Position numbers and translations under genes: made by a program
Assembly: GCA_012295275.1 (NCBI GenBank)
Contig: CM022669.1
Location: forward strand, 6,149,989-6,213,988
Reading direction: 5' to 3'
Source of the DNA: Chrysomallon squamiferum
Lineage: Eukaryota; Mollusca; Gastropoda; Neomphalida; Peltospiridae
DNA length: 64,000 nucleotides
Shown: positions 26,820 through 39,987 of the stretch, in pieces
Layout of the letters: every line of letters starts with the position of its first letter
How positions within the stretch are numbered: the stretch's first letter is position 1
The notes under the pieces: generated by a model
The model's input: the letters and a program-made list of their open reading frames with translations, nothing else
Told to the model about the DNA's origin: nothing
Databases searched by the model: none

Positions 26820-27569
26820 GTTTTTAGTGTTTGATTATCCTTGATATGTAAATTAATTATTAAAACAACCGCCTCAACTTACTTTTTCACCTGTTTCAAC
26901 CAATCAGATTCGTCAGTCTTTGATTGATATCTTGATCTATGATAACTGTCAAACAGATGTGGGAGTGGCGCCATTGATTTGCCCAAAGCATCAAATTTTA
27001 GAGATCGACTTCTTTTAATTGGAGGTTGCGTAATTGCTGTGTGATAAGGAATATCAACTGTGATTGGTCGATTTCCATCACGTGAGTGCTCAGTATACAA
27101 TCTCCGTCCATATTTGGAGGAGAAACTTCCGCAAGTTGCTTGTCTTGTTATACTTGTTAAAAAATGTGTTTGTCTGATTTCTTCTCTAGATTTTTGTCTG
27201 TTTGAAATATTCTCGCTTGTCTGTTTCCTTGTTTGACAACTGTCACCAAGTTCTGCAGAATCTAAAACTATTCAAAAGTAATTATTTATATTAACAACCG
27301 ATATATTTTCTTTATTTTTCTTCAATTTCATAAAAATATTATTATTACTATTATTATTATTGTTGTTGTTGTTGTTGATTGTATAGACTTGAAACAGCAT
27401 ACAGAGCACTTTAAAAAATTATTAATTTCAACTACACAAAGTCTGAGTAACATCATTAATTAATAATAGTGTATTGTTTACTTGTACCGTTTTTCATTAA
27501 CTTTTCTTCATCGTCTTCAATTTCTAACTTGATTGCTTTGCTGGCTACATTCAGGCTTGGAAGATACAT
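26421..27569 (-). CDS. Unrecognised 233-aa protein, three coding exons
   Basis: Coding exons, in transcript order: 27569-27488, 27261-26883 and 26661-26421. All have GT-AG borders and phases that join to 702 nt. The start ATG at 27569 (MYLPSLNV) lies inside an exon whose acceptor is after 27591. A possible non-coding 5' exon ends with a GTAAGT donor at 28172. The N-terminal third is acidic then Gln/Arg/Ser-rich. The middle and C-terminus look well structured: FDALGKSMAPLPHLFDSYHR, TDESDWLKQVKK, RRPKFVVSANLNK, then PEWISEKLHLHGHK, ending GIRYGWCF. No signal peptide or membrane segment is seen. The style (short, Tyr/Pro/Arg-rich, no enzyme motif) resembles small axonemal or sperm microtubule-associated proteins, but I do not recognise a family. 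Confidence 0.75.
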
Positions 27570-27599
27570 AATTTCCTCAGCTTTCACTTGCTACAGGCA

Positions 27600-28270
27600 T
27601 TAAAATAAATAAATAAATAAACTAAATAAATAATATTTCCTAAAAAATATTATTTATTTAGTTTATTAATTATTTAAAATATTATAAAACGAAATAAAAA
27701 ACAGATAATATAAAACGAAATAGAAAACAGATTTATAACTGTTGATGTCCTTAAAATTAGAAAACAATATTATATTTAAAGTTTTTGTTAGAAAATGCTT
27801 TTAACGGCTATAACGAGTGGTAAATAATAAATAGTTAATAATACCTATTATTGCTAATAAAATATTGTTTTTGGTATGTTAAACGATTTGGTACTTAAAT
27901 CTGATCGCTGATCTGTTTGTGTTGGCATCTGCCTCTCTCGTACATATTAATTTTATTATCTGTTATTCTGTTCATATATCTATTTCTTTGAATTATTTCT
28001 CTTCTTCTCTTAAAATTGCTTCTCTTTCTTATTTCATCTATGAAAACGATATTGTGAATTCTATTCAACGATGTTTAATGATAATCTTTGCAAAAAGAAG
28101 CGCATATAACCACGTTTTTATTACAGAAATTAAAATGTTTGAATAAAGATAGTATTTCTGTAATATACTTACAGTTTACTCCTGTAACTTAATAGTGTTC
28201 AAAGAATTCACTTTCAAAAAAACATTATTCCACTAGTTTGCTATTTCGCTAAGTGGATGTAGTACTTTTT
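27600..28270. other. Gene-free interval with short AAAT repeats
   Basis: The left part is AAATA-rich simple sequence. A GTAAGTAT donor-like site on the minus strand near 28165-28172 could close a 5' untranslated exon of the 233-aa gene. No coding signal is seen. Confidence 0.5.
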
Positions 28271-28308
28271 TTCGACAATATGTCGTCTGCAAAGAACTGT
28301 AATAGTGT

Positions 28309-28599
28309 CCTTACTGGTATGTTAATATACCAGCAAAGATCATTCGCAACAATACAGAGTTCCGAAGGTTATGGCATATTTTGCCTCAGATATCAAACAA
28401 ACGCAATAACACCATTAAAGATGTGTATTCTTGCGTGGTTAAAGATATGGACAAAACTGTTTGGCAACAAGCAAGCAATCTGGTGGCAACAAAAGAAATA
28501 ATTATACCTGCATGTCTGATAATCACTTCATGCCAATGCAAAGTATTACGAAATGTGCCTGACTTACATAGCTTATTTTGGGTTGCTGAACTTCTGTAA
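28309..28599 (+). other. Orphan open frame, possible gene remnant
   Basis: The frame ending at the TAA at 28597-28599 is open back to about 28303 and codes for about 96 residues of balanced, non-repetitive composition (for example TEFRRLWHILPQISNK, TIKDVYSCVVKDMDK, TVWQQASNLVATKE). It has no good start codon at its 5' end and no clear acceptor, and lies in front of the minus-strand 233-aa gene. The overlapping minus frame (28386-28649) looks less protein-like. I do not recognise a family. It could be a degraded gene, a terminal exon or chance. Confidence 0.3.
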
Positions 28600-28698
28600 T
28601 TCGAGGAATCCAAGAATACGCACGGCCAAAATCTGGATTTTTCTGACACGCGCTTCTTCCATGTATACTTTCTGTTCGTTAATCAATACCCTATGCGG

Positions 28699-28733
<35 letters not shown>

Positions 28734-30329
28734 TGTGTGTGTTCATACTGAAAATGAAACGAATAGGGCCTACAATGAGAAATTAAATTTCATACTACAT
28801 AAAAATTAAAAATATTATTCTGCAACGTTCCACAAATAAAGCAAATAATAATTGAAGATGGTTTAATGTGTTGTTGTTTTACTTTTTAAATGGAAATGTT
28901 TACTGTGATAATGTTGTTACATAACTTATAAAGATGAAAATAAAAACACATCCTTTACTCCTGACTACTTACTGAATTTGAAGTTTGACCATTTACCCTT
29001 TTTCGAACCGCAGGTTATTAATGGAAAACTCATAAGTATACAACATTTACTAGTGACCTACTTAGTTTTAAATTAGAAAATGCCAATACCCTTTTTGTTA
29101 AAAAATAACTTACAGGAACAAGATGTAATGGAAAGGAAAAGAAAAGGACGGACTAAGAATTACTATGTGCATCTTTATGTTTAACTTCAAAGCTGATCAT
29201 GTGATACTGTAATATATAACAATTACCATTATGCATAAAATTTAGCTAGGGGAGACAACAATAGAAGTCATAAAAGAATTTCGTAATCGATATTTAATAA
29301 TTCGGATTTTCTATTTTACACATATACCAATAATAAACAAATAATTCTTAGCTAAATATCAAATTAATTGAAATTTATTTATTTATTTATTTATTTATTT
29401 ATTTTTGGATGGTTATCAAGGGAGAATACTCCACATAACTTAGTATTATGTTCTCTCTATCGTATAGAATAGATGAAATGATATTTTGTGTTGTTTTTTT
29501 TTTTTTTTTTTTTTAAGGCATTTATTTACTTATTGCAAATTCTGATAAAATTAATGTTTGAATAAGACTTGCCTACTCGTTATAAGGTTTAACCTCCACT
29601 GACTCTCGTCTAACGTCACAGCTAGCATATTTATCTGGCCCAGATGCCACCTTTGAGTCAGATATATGTGTTATCTGGGTTTTAACAGTCAAACCATTTT
29701 TTAGAAACCATTTATTTATTGATTATTTATTTATACATTCATTCATTATTTCTTTAATGACAGTCTCTGCAAAAAATGTTTCAGCTAATTACTATGATAA
29801 GCCAGTCGATATCTTTTATTTTCGCTTATTATTGTTACTGCTACTAAAAGTTGCATTGTTATTATTACGAAATCTGCTGCTACTCCATTATTTGTACTAC
29901 TGCAACTGCTGCTACATCTATTACTATTACCATTGCTTAACATTGGATACTGAATGAACAAGAAAAGTGAACATAAATAAAATACACTATCGTTTCGTTT
30001 TCGTTATTCATTATTATACTTAGAAAGTATCATATATATATATATCAGCCTACTATTGTCAACAAAATTACTTCACTTCGCTTTTACGAAAACAACCGAA
30101 CATAGCCGAGTGTTTGACAGGTGTATCCTCAAAAAGAAAAACGAGACACCAGACAGGGTCGAATTGACAATTAGGGCACGGAAATTCAAATAGATATTCT
30201 GTTTGAGCGTACCTCATTGTATACTCGTCTAAGCTGAGTGGGTGTTTCGAATATTTTTGTCTATGTTAATCCACCAAGGATGGTCTTTAGGTGTGTGTTT
30301 TAACCGAAAAGGAGATTTTAGGTGTAGTA
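28600..30329. other. Intergenic stretch, promoter side of the TPR gene
   Basis: Contains (TG)n at 28702-28741, (ATTT)n at 29376-29404, poly-T near 29489-29514 and imperfect trinucleotide tracts. From about 30060 base composition becomes less AT-biased, consistent with a promoter and 5' leader for the gene starting at 30369. Confidence 0.55.
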
Positions 30330-30359
30330 ATGGCAGACGTAACCGCGAGTTCAACTTGA
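30330..30359 (+). promoter_or_regulatory. Upstream ORF in the leader of the TPR gene
   Basis: A nine-codon ORF (ATG at 30330, TGA at 30357-30359) in the same frame as the main start at 30369, closing three codons before it. Its stop overlaps another ATG (TGATG, ATG at 30359) whose frame runs across the main start without matching the downstream exons. If both lie in the mRNA they should lower or regulate initiation at 30369. Confidence 0.4.
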
Positions 30360-30368
30360 TGTTCCGAG

Positions 30369-33300
30369 ATGTCAACTCGTCGTCCGGGCGATTTGTTACC
30401 GAGAATAGAATTTGGAGGGAAGCTGTCTGCTTCTACAGGTACAATTATAAATTTAACTGTAGATATTATTGGCTCAGAAATTTTCAGGTTTCATTTTCTG
30501 TTTTTAATGTTAAATAGTTTATTTTCAACATTATTTGAAATCGGTAAAATGATTCCATTTGAGGATACTTCGTGTGTTAACTACGTTAAGTATTATTATC
30601 ATTATGTAAAAATGTTTCTGGAACAGTGATACTAAGTCAGTATTCTTTTTATACGTAATTACGCAAGAGATCATTTGAACTTAGATTTTTCCAATTTACT
30701 GTTACAAAAACATAAAAATAAGTAAATAAATAAATAAAAAAATAATTTTAAAAACCTAAAAAGTAGTTTTCATTTTTGTTTTATGAAAGCTTTTTGAATT
30801 ATCTTCCAAGCAGTCATTTACATACTTAATATTCATTCCTGCAGCTTTGAGCCATTTGCTGTTTTATGGTTTGCAGATATATTATTATTATTGTTGTTGT
30901 TGTTATTGCTATTATTATTGTTATTATTCACAATCATAATAATGATTATGATCAATCAATCCATTTTCATCTTTTAAAAAGATACGTTTCTATTGGCAGA
31001 CTCAAGTTCTTGACAGAAACTCAATGTACATTTGCTCAAACATAAACAGTTCACACACACACACGCGCGCACACAGACACACACACATGCACTATACTCT
31101 CACTCCCATATAATGTGTAAATGTATATTGTGTTTAAAGTTACACAGTTTACATAAATCACACTGTTGACTTAATGTGTCTCATTAGGTAAAATTTGAAG
31201 AGTGGTATAAGCATTCCAGAAACAGGAAATATCCTATTTAAATATCTACCAGCAATAAGCTTGAAGGCCACACAAATGTTTGACCCTATTTTACTAGTGG
31301 AGGAAGTTTAAAAGTCACAAACATTTTTGTGATTACATAATTATCATGAATAATAGTTGTATGTTTTGTTGCAACATTTTTATATGTCATTAGCTACAGT
31401 ATACTTAAACTTTCAGCAGTCAACCATGCAGGGGTGTCTAGAACATTCTGAGGCAATTGGTTGCAGAATTCATTATTACTGATGTGCTTTTTGGACTGTT
31501 CAACTCAGTATATTAGTATTTGATATAGCTGTCAATTTTTATTTTTTCATTCATTATATTATTCTGTATATTAATATTTATTATAGTTATGTTTTCAGAA
31601 TTCAATATTTCATGCAGTGCTGTATTAAGTATATTAATATTTATTACAGTTGTTGTTGTGTTTTCATGCATAGTTGTTAATCAATATTAATATTTATTAC
31701 ATTTGGCATGTGTTTTCATGCATATTAATATTTATTATTGATGTTGTGTGGTTTCAGTATTCAACATTTCTGCATTGCAGTATTAAGTATATATATATAT
31801 ATATATATATTTTTGTTACATTTGTCATGTCTTTTCAGGCATAGTACTAGTAGTATATAGTATATTGGTATTTATTATAGTTATCCTGTGTTTTCAGAAT
31901 TCAGTATTTCATGTGTTGCAGTATTTAATATATTATTATTTATTATAGTTGTCATGTGTTTTCCTGACAGTAGCAGATCTTTAAATATGTGTATCAGAAT
32001 GTGTGTGTGTGTGTGTGCATGCGTGTGTGTGTGTTGTCATAGTTCAATAAATATTTTATTATAAATATAAAGTAGTATCTGTAACTTCCAGAGTATTATA
32101 GTTAGTGATAACAGGAGAAATAAAAACATTCCTTCATGGCAGTAAAAAATAAATAACAGCCAATGTTTTATTTTGCCAGTTACATGATATTTAATAATTA
32201 CAATAATGAGCTTAATAATAATTTATATTAATCAAAATATAAGAAATTTAATACTACTAAAACAAAAGTAAATTTAATACCAACAATTTGCACTGTTTTT
32301 TTATATGAGTGTGTAGAAGTGCTGGATTTTCTCTTTGCAGATTAATCTTTGCATCTATTTCCTGTCACAGTAAACACCCTGAAACTGGTATATTAAAGGC
32401 AATATATTATATGTTTTTTTAAAGGCACATTATTATTATTATTATTATCATTATTATTATTATTATTATTATTAGTATAGTAGTAGTAGTAGTAGTATTT
32501 TTTGTCAAATTTAAACCATTTTTTGCAGAATATATGATGTCAGTGGACTCCAGTTAATTAAAATTAACTTTAATTTTTATGACATCCTATCTAAAATTAA
32601 TTATGTAGATAAGCAGAACTGTATTGGTTCTTAACAATATTCACCTGCTAAAGCAGTTCATTTGACAAGAGGTCAATTTAGGTTTCTGGATTATTACTGA
32701 CACCCATATAAGTTCAAGTATTATAATATTAAGAAGAACTGACGTGAGCACAGCAGGTAAGTGTTTTAGGTTACACATAGATGTGATATAACTTACAGAG
32801 CTGTATATATACACAATATATCATGCTTGTTAGTTATTGTTGGTACTTGATCTTCTTATGTAATCATCATTTATCTTGCATTCTTAAACATGAACCAGTG
32901 TGTGACAGGAGTAAACTTATATCCTTAGCTGAGAAACGCATGAATAAATGAATATTTTTTTAATGTCATCTCAGTACATTTAATTTTAACAGTTATCAAA
33001 TATCAGAGTATATGTATTTTTTATTGATATATCTGAAAGAGTGTTCTTGTAAAGCCATTTTTTTTTATTAATATATTATTACCAGGAAGGTGGGTTTCAG
33101 TAGAGATATTTGCATATCAGGTTATTTTATATACTTATTATAGCAGCAGTGCAGGAATAGAAAATTGTACTCTGGGTATCTTGATTAGAAATTGGCATGG
33201 GGGCTGTTAAACCTCTGGCATCCTTTCTGCCATTGAATTGCAGTTTGCTTCTTGAGATATGTTAGAATTATTCTGGTTCAATAAGGCAGGCCTGAAAGAG

Positions 33301-36181
33301 CAACATAGTTTAATCTGAGAATCTGCTGATTAACTTCATGGCTTTATGTTAGATAATGTTAAAGTCAGTTAAAATAATCATTGTTTACGTATGTCAATGT
33401 TTTGATTTGACTGATAGTGATTAACCATTGCTTCATGATTACAAAACCTAAACAGCTGTAAAATCAGTGACATTCCATAGTAAAAGACTGCTGAATTTTT
33501 ATGGATAGTGTTAAAGAGTTTACATCCTTCACAAGTATTTTTTTATTTTATTTTTAAATTGCTTTTTCTTTAAAAGTGATAAATGGTTTGTAAGTCCTTA
33601 TGCAAATAATCTCCACATAAATCATCATCAGAAAGTTTTTGGCCCTTAATTTATTTTCTTAATATTATATTTAGTCCTGAAAATAGACATTTTATAAGAT
33701 TAGTGTTCAGTGCAGAATATATTCACTATCAGAATCTAGCAAATGTATACCTACAAGTCTATCCAGAATAATAAACCTTTGACTAAACTCTATTTAGAAT
33801 GGGTCGTTGGCTTCAACAATGAGAACTGGTCTGAATAAATAACCCAGCAAAGTTCCAGTGACCTCATTTATAAACAAATTCAGACTACCTTAAAATGAAT
33901 TGGATCCCCTTCTGTGAATTTAAAAGCAAACACAAACATTAATGTATGTTTTTGTCATAAGACACCATTATAAATGAATTTGTCTTGTATATGCATGGTT
34001 TAACAGTTGGTTAAGTACATTAATTATATTCTTTTGATCTGTATCCGAAATAGTTTTCTTTTTTACTTTTTATATTGATGATTTATTTGTTTGTTACAAT
34101 AAATGTTTTATATATTAAAAGAAATTGTTAATCAAAAATCAAAATAAAAGTTTAAATATAGGTTTGTATATAATTATATATCATAGCATGAAGAAAATAT
34201 TTAATGTTTTAGTACCATTTTCCCTATATTATAAGCATTTATTAAAATTCTTTTGACCACTGGGATTAGAAAAAGTCTGAATTGTCTGAGATCAGTAAAG
34301 AACACTAATGTTAATGGTAATTAAGTGTTAATTACAAGTTATATAATGATTACACAACAAAATTAATCTACTATATCCTTTTCTTATCACTTAGTAGAAA
34401 AGAATATTTTACATCAAGTAAGCCTGTTCTAATGCTTTCAGTAAACTAGATTTGGTGCATGAACAGATACCATTACAGAGTTAGAGAAATTAAAAAGAAT
34501 AATAGTAATAGTAGACAGAAATAAAAGTCTTTGTTTGGAAGAAGACAGTGTGGTATGTTAAACATTATTTACCTGGTCACCCAGAAAACACCAGTGTCTT
34601 CTCATTTTTATGTGACTTGTTCATTTAAATGTTTGTATAACACTGGAAATTTGATATATTGTACTTGAACTTGGTGGCAACCAATATGTGTACTTTTATC
34701 ACTTGTTTATTCAGATGATAAGCTAACCAAAACAAATATTATGTTAAAGAGGCATCAATATTTGTTTTACTAACTTTCCCATAAATATACATTTACCTTA
34801 TTCTTTAATACTATAAGACTAAGGTGTTCTTTATAAACTGTTCTTCTCTTTACTATGTATTTTCTAATTCAAAGACTGGAATATACCAAGTTAAACACAG
34901 ATCTCCAACCATGTTTGTATAACAGTGATACCTATTTATTCTCCAACCATTACAAAGCTTATTGCAAAAAGCATTTTCTTTGAACCTTTGGGACAACCAA
35001 GGTAATTATTAATTGGTTTTGTATTCATGGAAATAATATTTGTTTCACTATAATTGTGCAGTGTTACGAGTATTTTTATTTCATATTTTTATTCCTAATC
35101 TTTTGTAATGTAGTTTAACATTTTATTAAATGCAAATTGTGTTTGAACAAAAATCTCAAACATAAATAGATTAGATTTGATATCATGAGTTCTCACTTGT
35201 TTTGAAAAAAATACACTCATTTGATACACACAAATGCACAGACATATATGCACACACTTTTATCTCTCATACTGATGTATATACATGCACTAGAACAAGT
35301 TTTAAAACATTTCTGGTTAGACCTGTATGTATACATTTGTTTTAAGACGAGCAATTATTCAGCTCAGGATCACAGACACAGTTTACTTAGTCTGTTTCAA
35401 ATAACAGGATTAGACAGCTTTAAAATTAAAGCATTCTCAACATATGTACATCTTTCCATCTCTTCATGTGAAAGTTATATAATGAATCTGATTTATTTAA
35501 CAAACTTTCACAAATAATATTTTCCATGGCTTCTCTGACTCCAGTGTTTCACTGTTAAAGTTATTCAATTCACATGAATGATACAGTTTCATATAGAATA
35601 TTTTTCATGGCTTCTCTAACTGCAGTAATGGATAAAGGGCTAAATATGCAGTCTCTTTTCTGCAACTATTCTAAAACATTTAGTGATTACATTCTAAATT
35701 ATTTATCACTACAAAATGATATCAAGCTGAAAAAAGAACCTGTAAGTATGAGATTATTTATAAGCTCTAGTACTGACAGAGAAAGAATGTCTACAGTATG
35801 GAAATAAGGTTATGTTTCAGATATCTGTATTGATTTTTTATTATCACAGATTTGACCAAATTAATTGGTAATCAGATACTAAATAATACAGCTGAGATTT
35901 GCATGTATGTCTGCATTGGCATGTTAACTGATTTGGTGGTCAAATTCATCGTTATTGATAGTACTGGTGACATACATATTTGAAAATTCTTCTTAATGCT
36001 GATTTAGAGTGTTAATCATTTAAAATGCCTGGGGAGAAATGTAATATGTATATTTTATTGTTTTAACGTTCATACAATGTCTGTCATTTATATAAAATTA
36101 TTATTGATAATAATGATTTCCAGAATACATATTTAACAACTAAACAATATTTATCAAGCCATATGAAAGACAATATTAAGT

Positions 36182-36213
<32 letters not shown>

Positions 36214-39200
36214 TTAACAATATTTTAATAGCATCATTCTAACAGACTCATCTACATAGTCCACATATAGTTTCAGTGAGAACAAACGCAGTGTCAGGTC
36301 TTTGTGTACAGGTAAGTCAGACAGGTCACAGGACAGATAAAAGACAGCAGGGGACTCAATTGTTATGAGCTTAGATTTCCACTTCATAAAAGAATCTGTT
36401 TAGGAGGACATCAACCATTATGTTTCATCTTCCATTGAGAGTTGCAAGCTTTTATGTCTTTACAGAGCCACTTACAAACATGTCTCCTACACTCTGTAAT
36501 GTATACCGTAGTTACTTGGTATAAACCTGTTAGGTGTAAACTGTCTTCTGTTGACAGATTGCATGGTCATCCAGCCCTCTACAGGCTCCCTTGACTTACA
36601 AATATTAAAAAGAAAATTATATCTTTGTTCTGTGATTGATTGCTTGGCTTCAAGCGGTGAAATAAATTGACTTAAAAACTGTTGTGACATGCTACGTTTC
36701 ACTCATAAAATAATTGTTAGAGTACATTGTATGCTGGTTAGTCTTCATAATTAATGTTGATAGTTTGTGTTACTAGCAGTTTTCTCACATTTTCACTGTA
36801 TTGAGTAGATTAAAATATTTCATTAATAATTAATGTTTTTTATTCACTAAAATCTTGTTTTTTTAATTTTTATTAACCACAGCTACACCCACAACCTCAC
36901 TTCCACTCATACACACCCCAAAAATTCAAACAAACGGAATTAAAATATGAACAGTATATAAATATAAATTTTGTCAGTATCAGAAACAAATAGATGTTTA
37001 TCATTATTTTCATAATCTCACTCCCACACATCTTTTCCTTGAGGCCATTGTTAAGTAAATCTACTTCGTAGTACTTAACCTTCATTGAGCAGTTGTATAG
37101 CTGTAAGCCAGCCAGGTGTGTTTGTACATATACTGTATGAACAGGTTATTTGTGAAGTACATAAACATTCTTACACCATGTACATGTCTTACTAGTGACA
37201 GCAAGCCAGTTTCTTCTCAGGTTTGTCCTGTCTTACAGCAAGAACTAAATGCTATAGTTACTGAGGAATTAATCCAGGACTTCTGAAAATGTTGATCAGA
37301 CAATCATAAATGAAAGAAATATGCAGCATTTAATTTTTATGTTGGTCAGGTGATCCATAACAATTTGGTCAAGCATCTTAATTCTAGGTTATGTGTTGCC
37401 AATTAGATATTTAGTTCTTATTTTAAGATATCAGAAATGAAATCAGTTAGGAATCTCATGTTCCTTTGCAATAATCTGCTAAAACAGTCATGATGGAAAA
37501 GATATGAGAGGACATTTGACATAACAAGCATTTCAACCCTTTGGTTATTTGAATTCAAACAAACTAATAATAATATTAAAAACAGAACATAAGAAATAAA
37601 GGAAGTGTTGATTTTTTTTTTTATTTGGGTAATCTAAATGTGATTCCCAGCTTGTCCATCAGACAACTGATATATATATTAGGGGAGGACTATTCCTTTT
37701 TTAGAAAGCATTATAGAGGTCTCATAGATTACAGGGTCATTTTTTTTCAGTTATCTATCATGTTGTTTGTCTTTCCACCCACTATTTCTTGAAGTTATAT
37801 TTCCTATCCATGGGATAAAGAGTATAACCGATCTTTTGATGCTAAAAGATTTGTGTAAAAGCAACCCAAGAAATTGCAGCAAGTTTAATCTTTTACAACA
37901 CACTATACAAAAAACCAACAAGAAAACACACACACACACACACAAATAAATTAAAAAAACAAACTTATAGAATCCTCCACAAAAATTTAGTAAACATTAA
38001 AATTTGATGAGTTATTAGCATTACTTCATTCATTCAGTTCTGTGCAGTGCAGATGTGAAATACTTAAGTCATAAATGTGACAGTTAATTATTTTATAACT
38101 GGATATATTTGCATTTCATGTTATGTATTCAAGTATGATTTGATGTATGTTTGTCAAGTATTATTTGATGTTGTTCTTCATCTGTTATTCTTGTTTAAGC
38201 CTCAGGCTAGTAATAAGTACTTGTATGTATTATACAGACAAGTTAAACTACACAGTATTTTCATAGAACAGGTTTTGTTAACAAGCACCTATTACATATT
38301 TTTATAGAATATTATGAACTTGTTTCCATTCTATCTTGAAATATTGTTATGTCACAATTATTTATATATGTGTTTACATTTAAATAATCCATTTTCCCAT
38401 GACAGTTATAATTAAAACAAATTTTTAATTTTTCATGCAACTGTTGGTGTGTCAAACACATCTATTTTTGTTTTGCTATAATTTGCAGCTTCACCTGTGG
38501 ATAAAATTTTCATTGAAAGCAGACACACTATTTATACATATACAGAACAGTAATTTTTATTACACTGGTTTATTTGCATTAAAAACATTAACAATGAGTT
38601 CATTGTTGTAGTATACACCATATTTTAAAAATAATTAATACTGTATACATTCCACAGTAATAATAATAATAAAAAAATCATTTGTTAACATAATTGATTT
38701 GACTTTTATGAAATGAAGTAGAAATCCTGATGGAGTGTCAGCTTCGACCAATCATTCTGCACACAGGTGCTGCATATTGCTTTAACGCTTAATGAGATAC
38801 AACTTGTATTTGGTGTTTTGTGAAACATGTGGCAGTCATCTGAGCCTGACGGTTCATGTACCAGCTTGCTCATATACAACGTCAACGAAGACATCTGTTG
38901 ATAATTTAATTTAAATTCATTTTATTGCATTTCTGTAAAATTAAAAATCAAAACTAAAAAACAACAACATATTTAGTATATTTTTTCATACTCTTCAAAA
39001 TACTAGCTTGTTATCACAAAACAATAAATTCTTTATTTTTTCAGTATGAGAAAGATATATTGCTTCAAATTATATTAATTTGATTTTTATTTGCTGACAG
39101 AACACTGTTTCTTCATTAATCAAAATGTTGTTCTTTTGTTAGAAATGAAATTTAAAAAAATTCTATTTTGGTTGTTAATAGTAATCTAATTTAGTAGATT

Positions 39201-39752
39201 CAGTCAGGTGTAAGTAGTTTCTGATCCATTGCAATTATAAATTCTTAATTTTCTCTTTGTGTTTTTTTGTTGTTGTTGTTTTTGCATGTAATAAATAGAC
39301 TATTTTTTTTAATACAAAATTTGATGTTATCATAAATATCTTTAGCTATAATGCTATTAAAATAAATTAATAAATAACTAAAAATAAAAATTATTACATT
39401 ATTATTATTTTCAATTTTTAATTGTAATTTTTTTAATCTTTCAGTGAATTTTCAAAATGTTGAGGACTTCAAGCAGCTGATTGTAAAGAGCAAAGAAACC
39501 GTCAACAATGATGTGAGTTCTGAGGAGAAGATTGTCACGGATAGTCGGTCTCTAAAAGATGACATCAATGGAAATGTAAGCTGTAGTTAGCCATGGTTGA
39601 AAACGTGCTCATGTTTTGTTTGTTTATACTGCAGCAGACTCTGTCATGCTGACTGGTTATGTCATAATATAATCTTGAACAAAAAATCCACACAAGCTTT
39701 TGTATTGCTTCTGCACATTTGTTTGTGCATATGCATTGTATGTAAGGGTGTC

Positions 39753-39796
<44 letters not shown>

Positions 39797-39946
39797 TGTA
39801 CATGTTTTGATTGTAAGTGCAGACACATAAACTGAACATGGGTTAGCTCCAAAAATTTAAATATATTTTGACTCAGTTTATTATTTTGCTATATTGGGTC
39901 AGTCTAGTGAAAATATAATTCCTATTCAGAAGTCATTAATAACAGC

Positions 39947-39987
<41 letters not shown>

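Larger units (their letters stand above)
30439..39444 (+). other. 9-kb first intron of the TPR gene
   Basis: No other gene is supported inside it on either strand. It contains a degenerate tandem block (31500-31975), (TTA)n/(TAG)n at 32428-32498, a local duplication (35510-35630), poly-A at 36187-36213 and several CA/TG tracts. An unrecognised small exon cannot be ruled out, but the flanking exons join in phase without one. Confidence 0.6.

Noticed and set aside
30359-30517. Alternative start at 30359 for the TPR gene
   Set aside because: Spliced to exon 2 this frame meets a stop after a few codons; only the 30369 frame stays open through exons 2 and 3.
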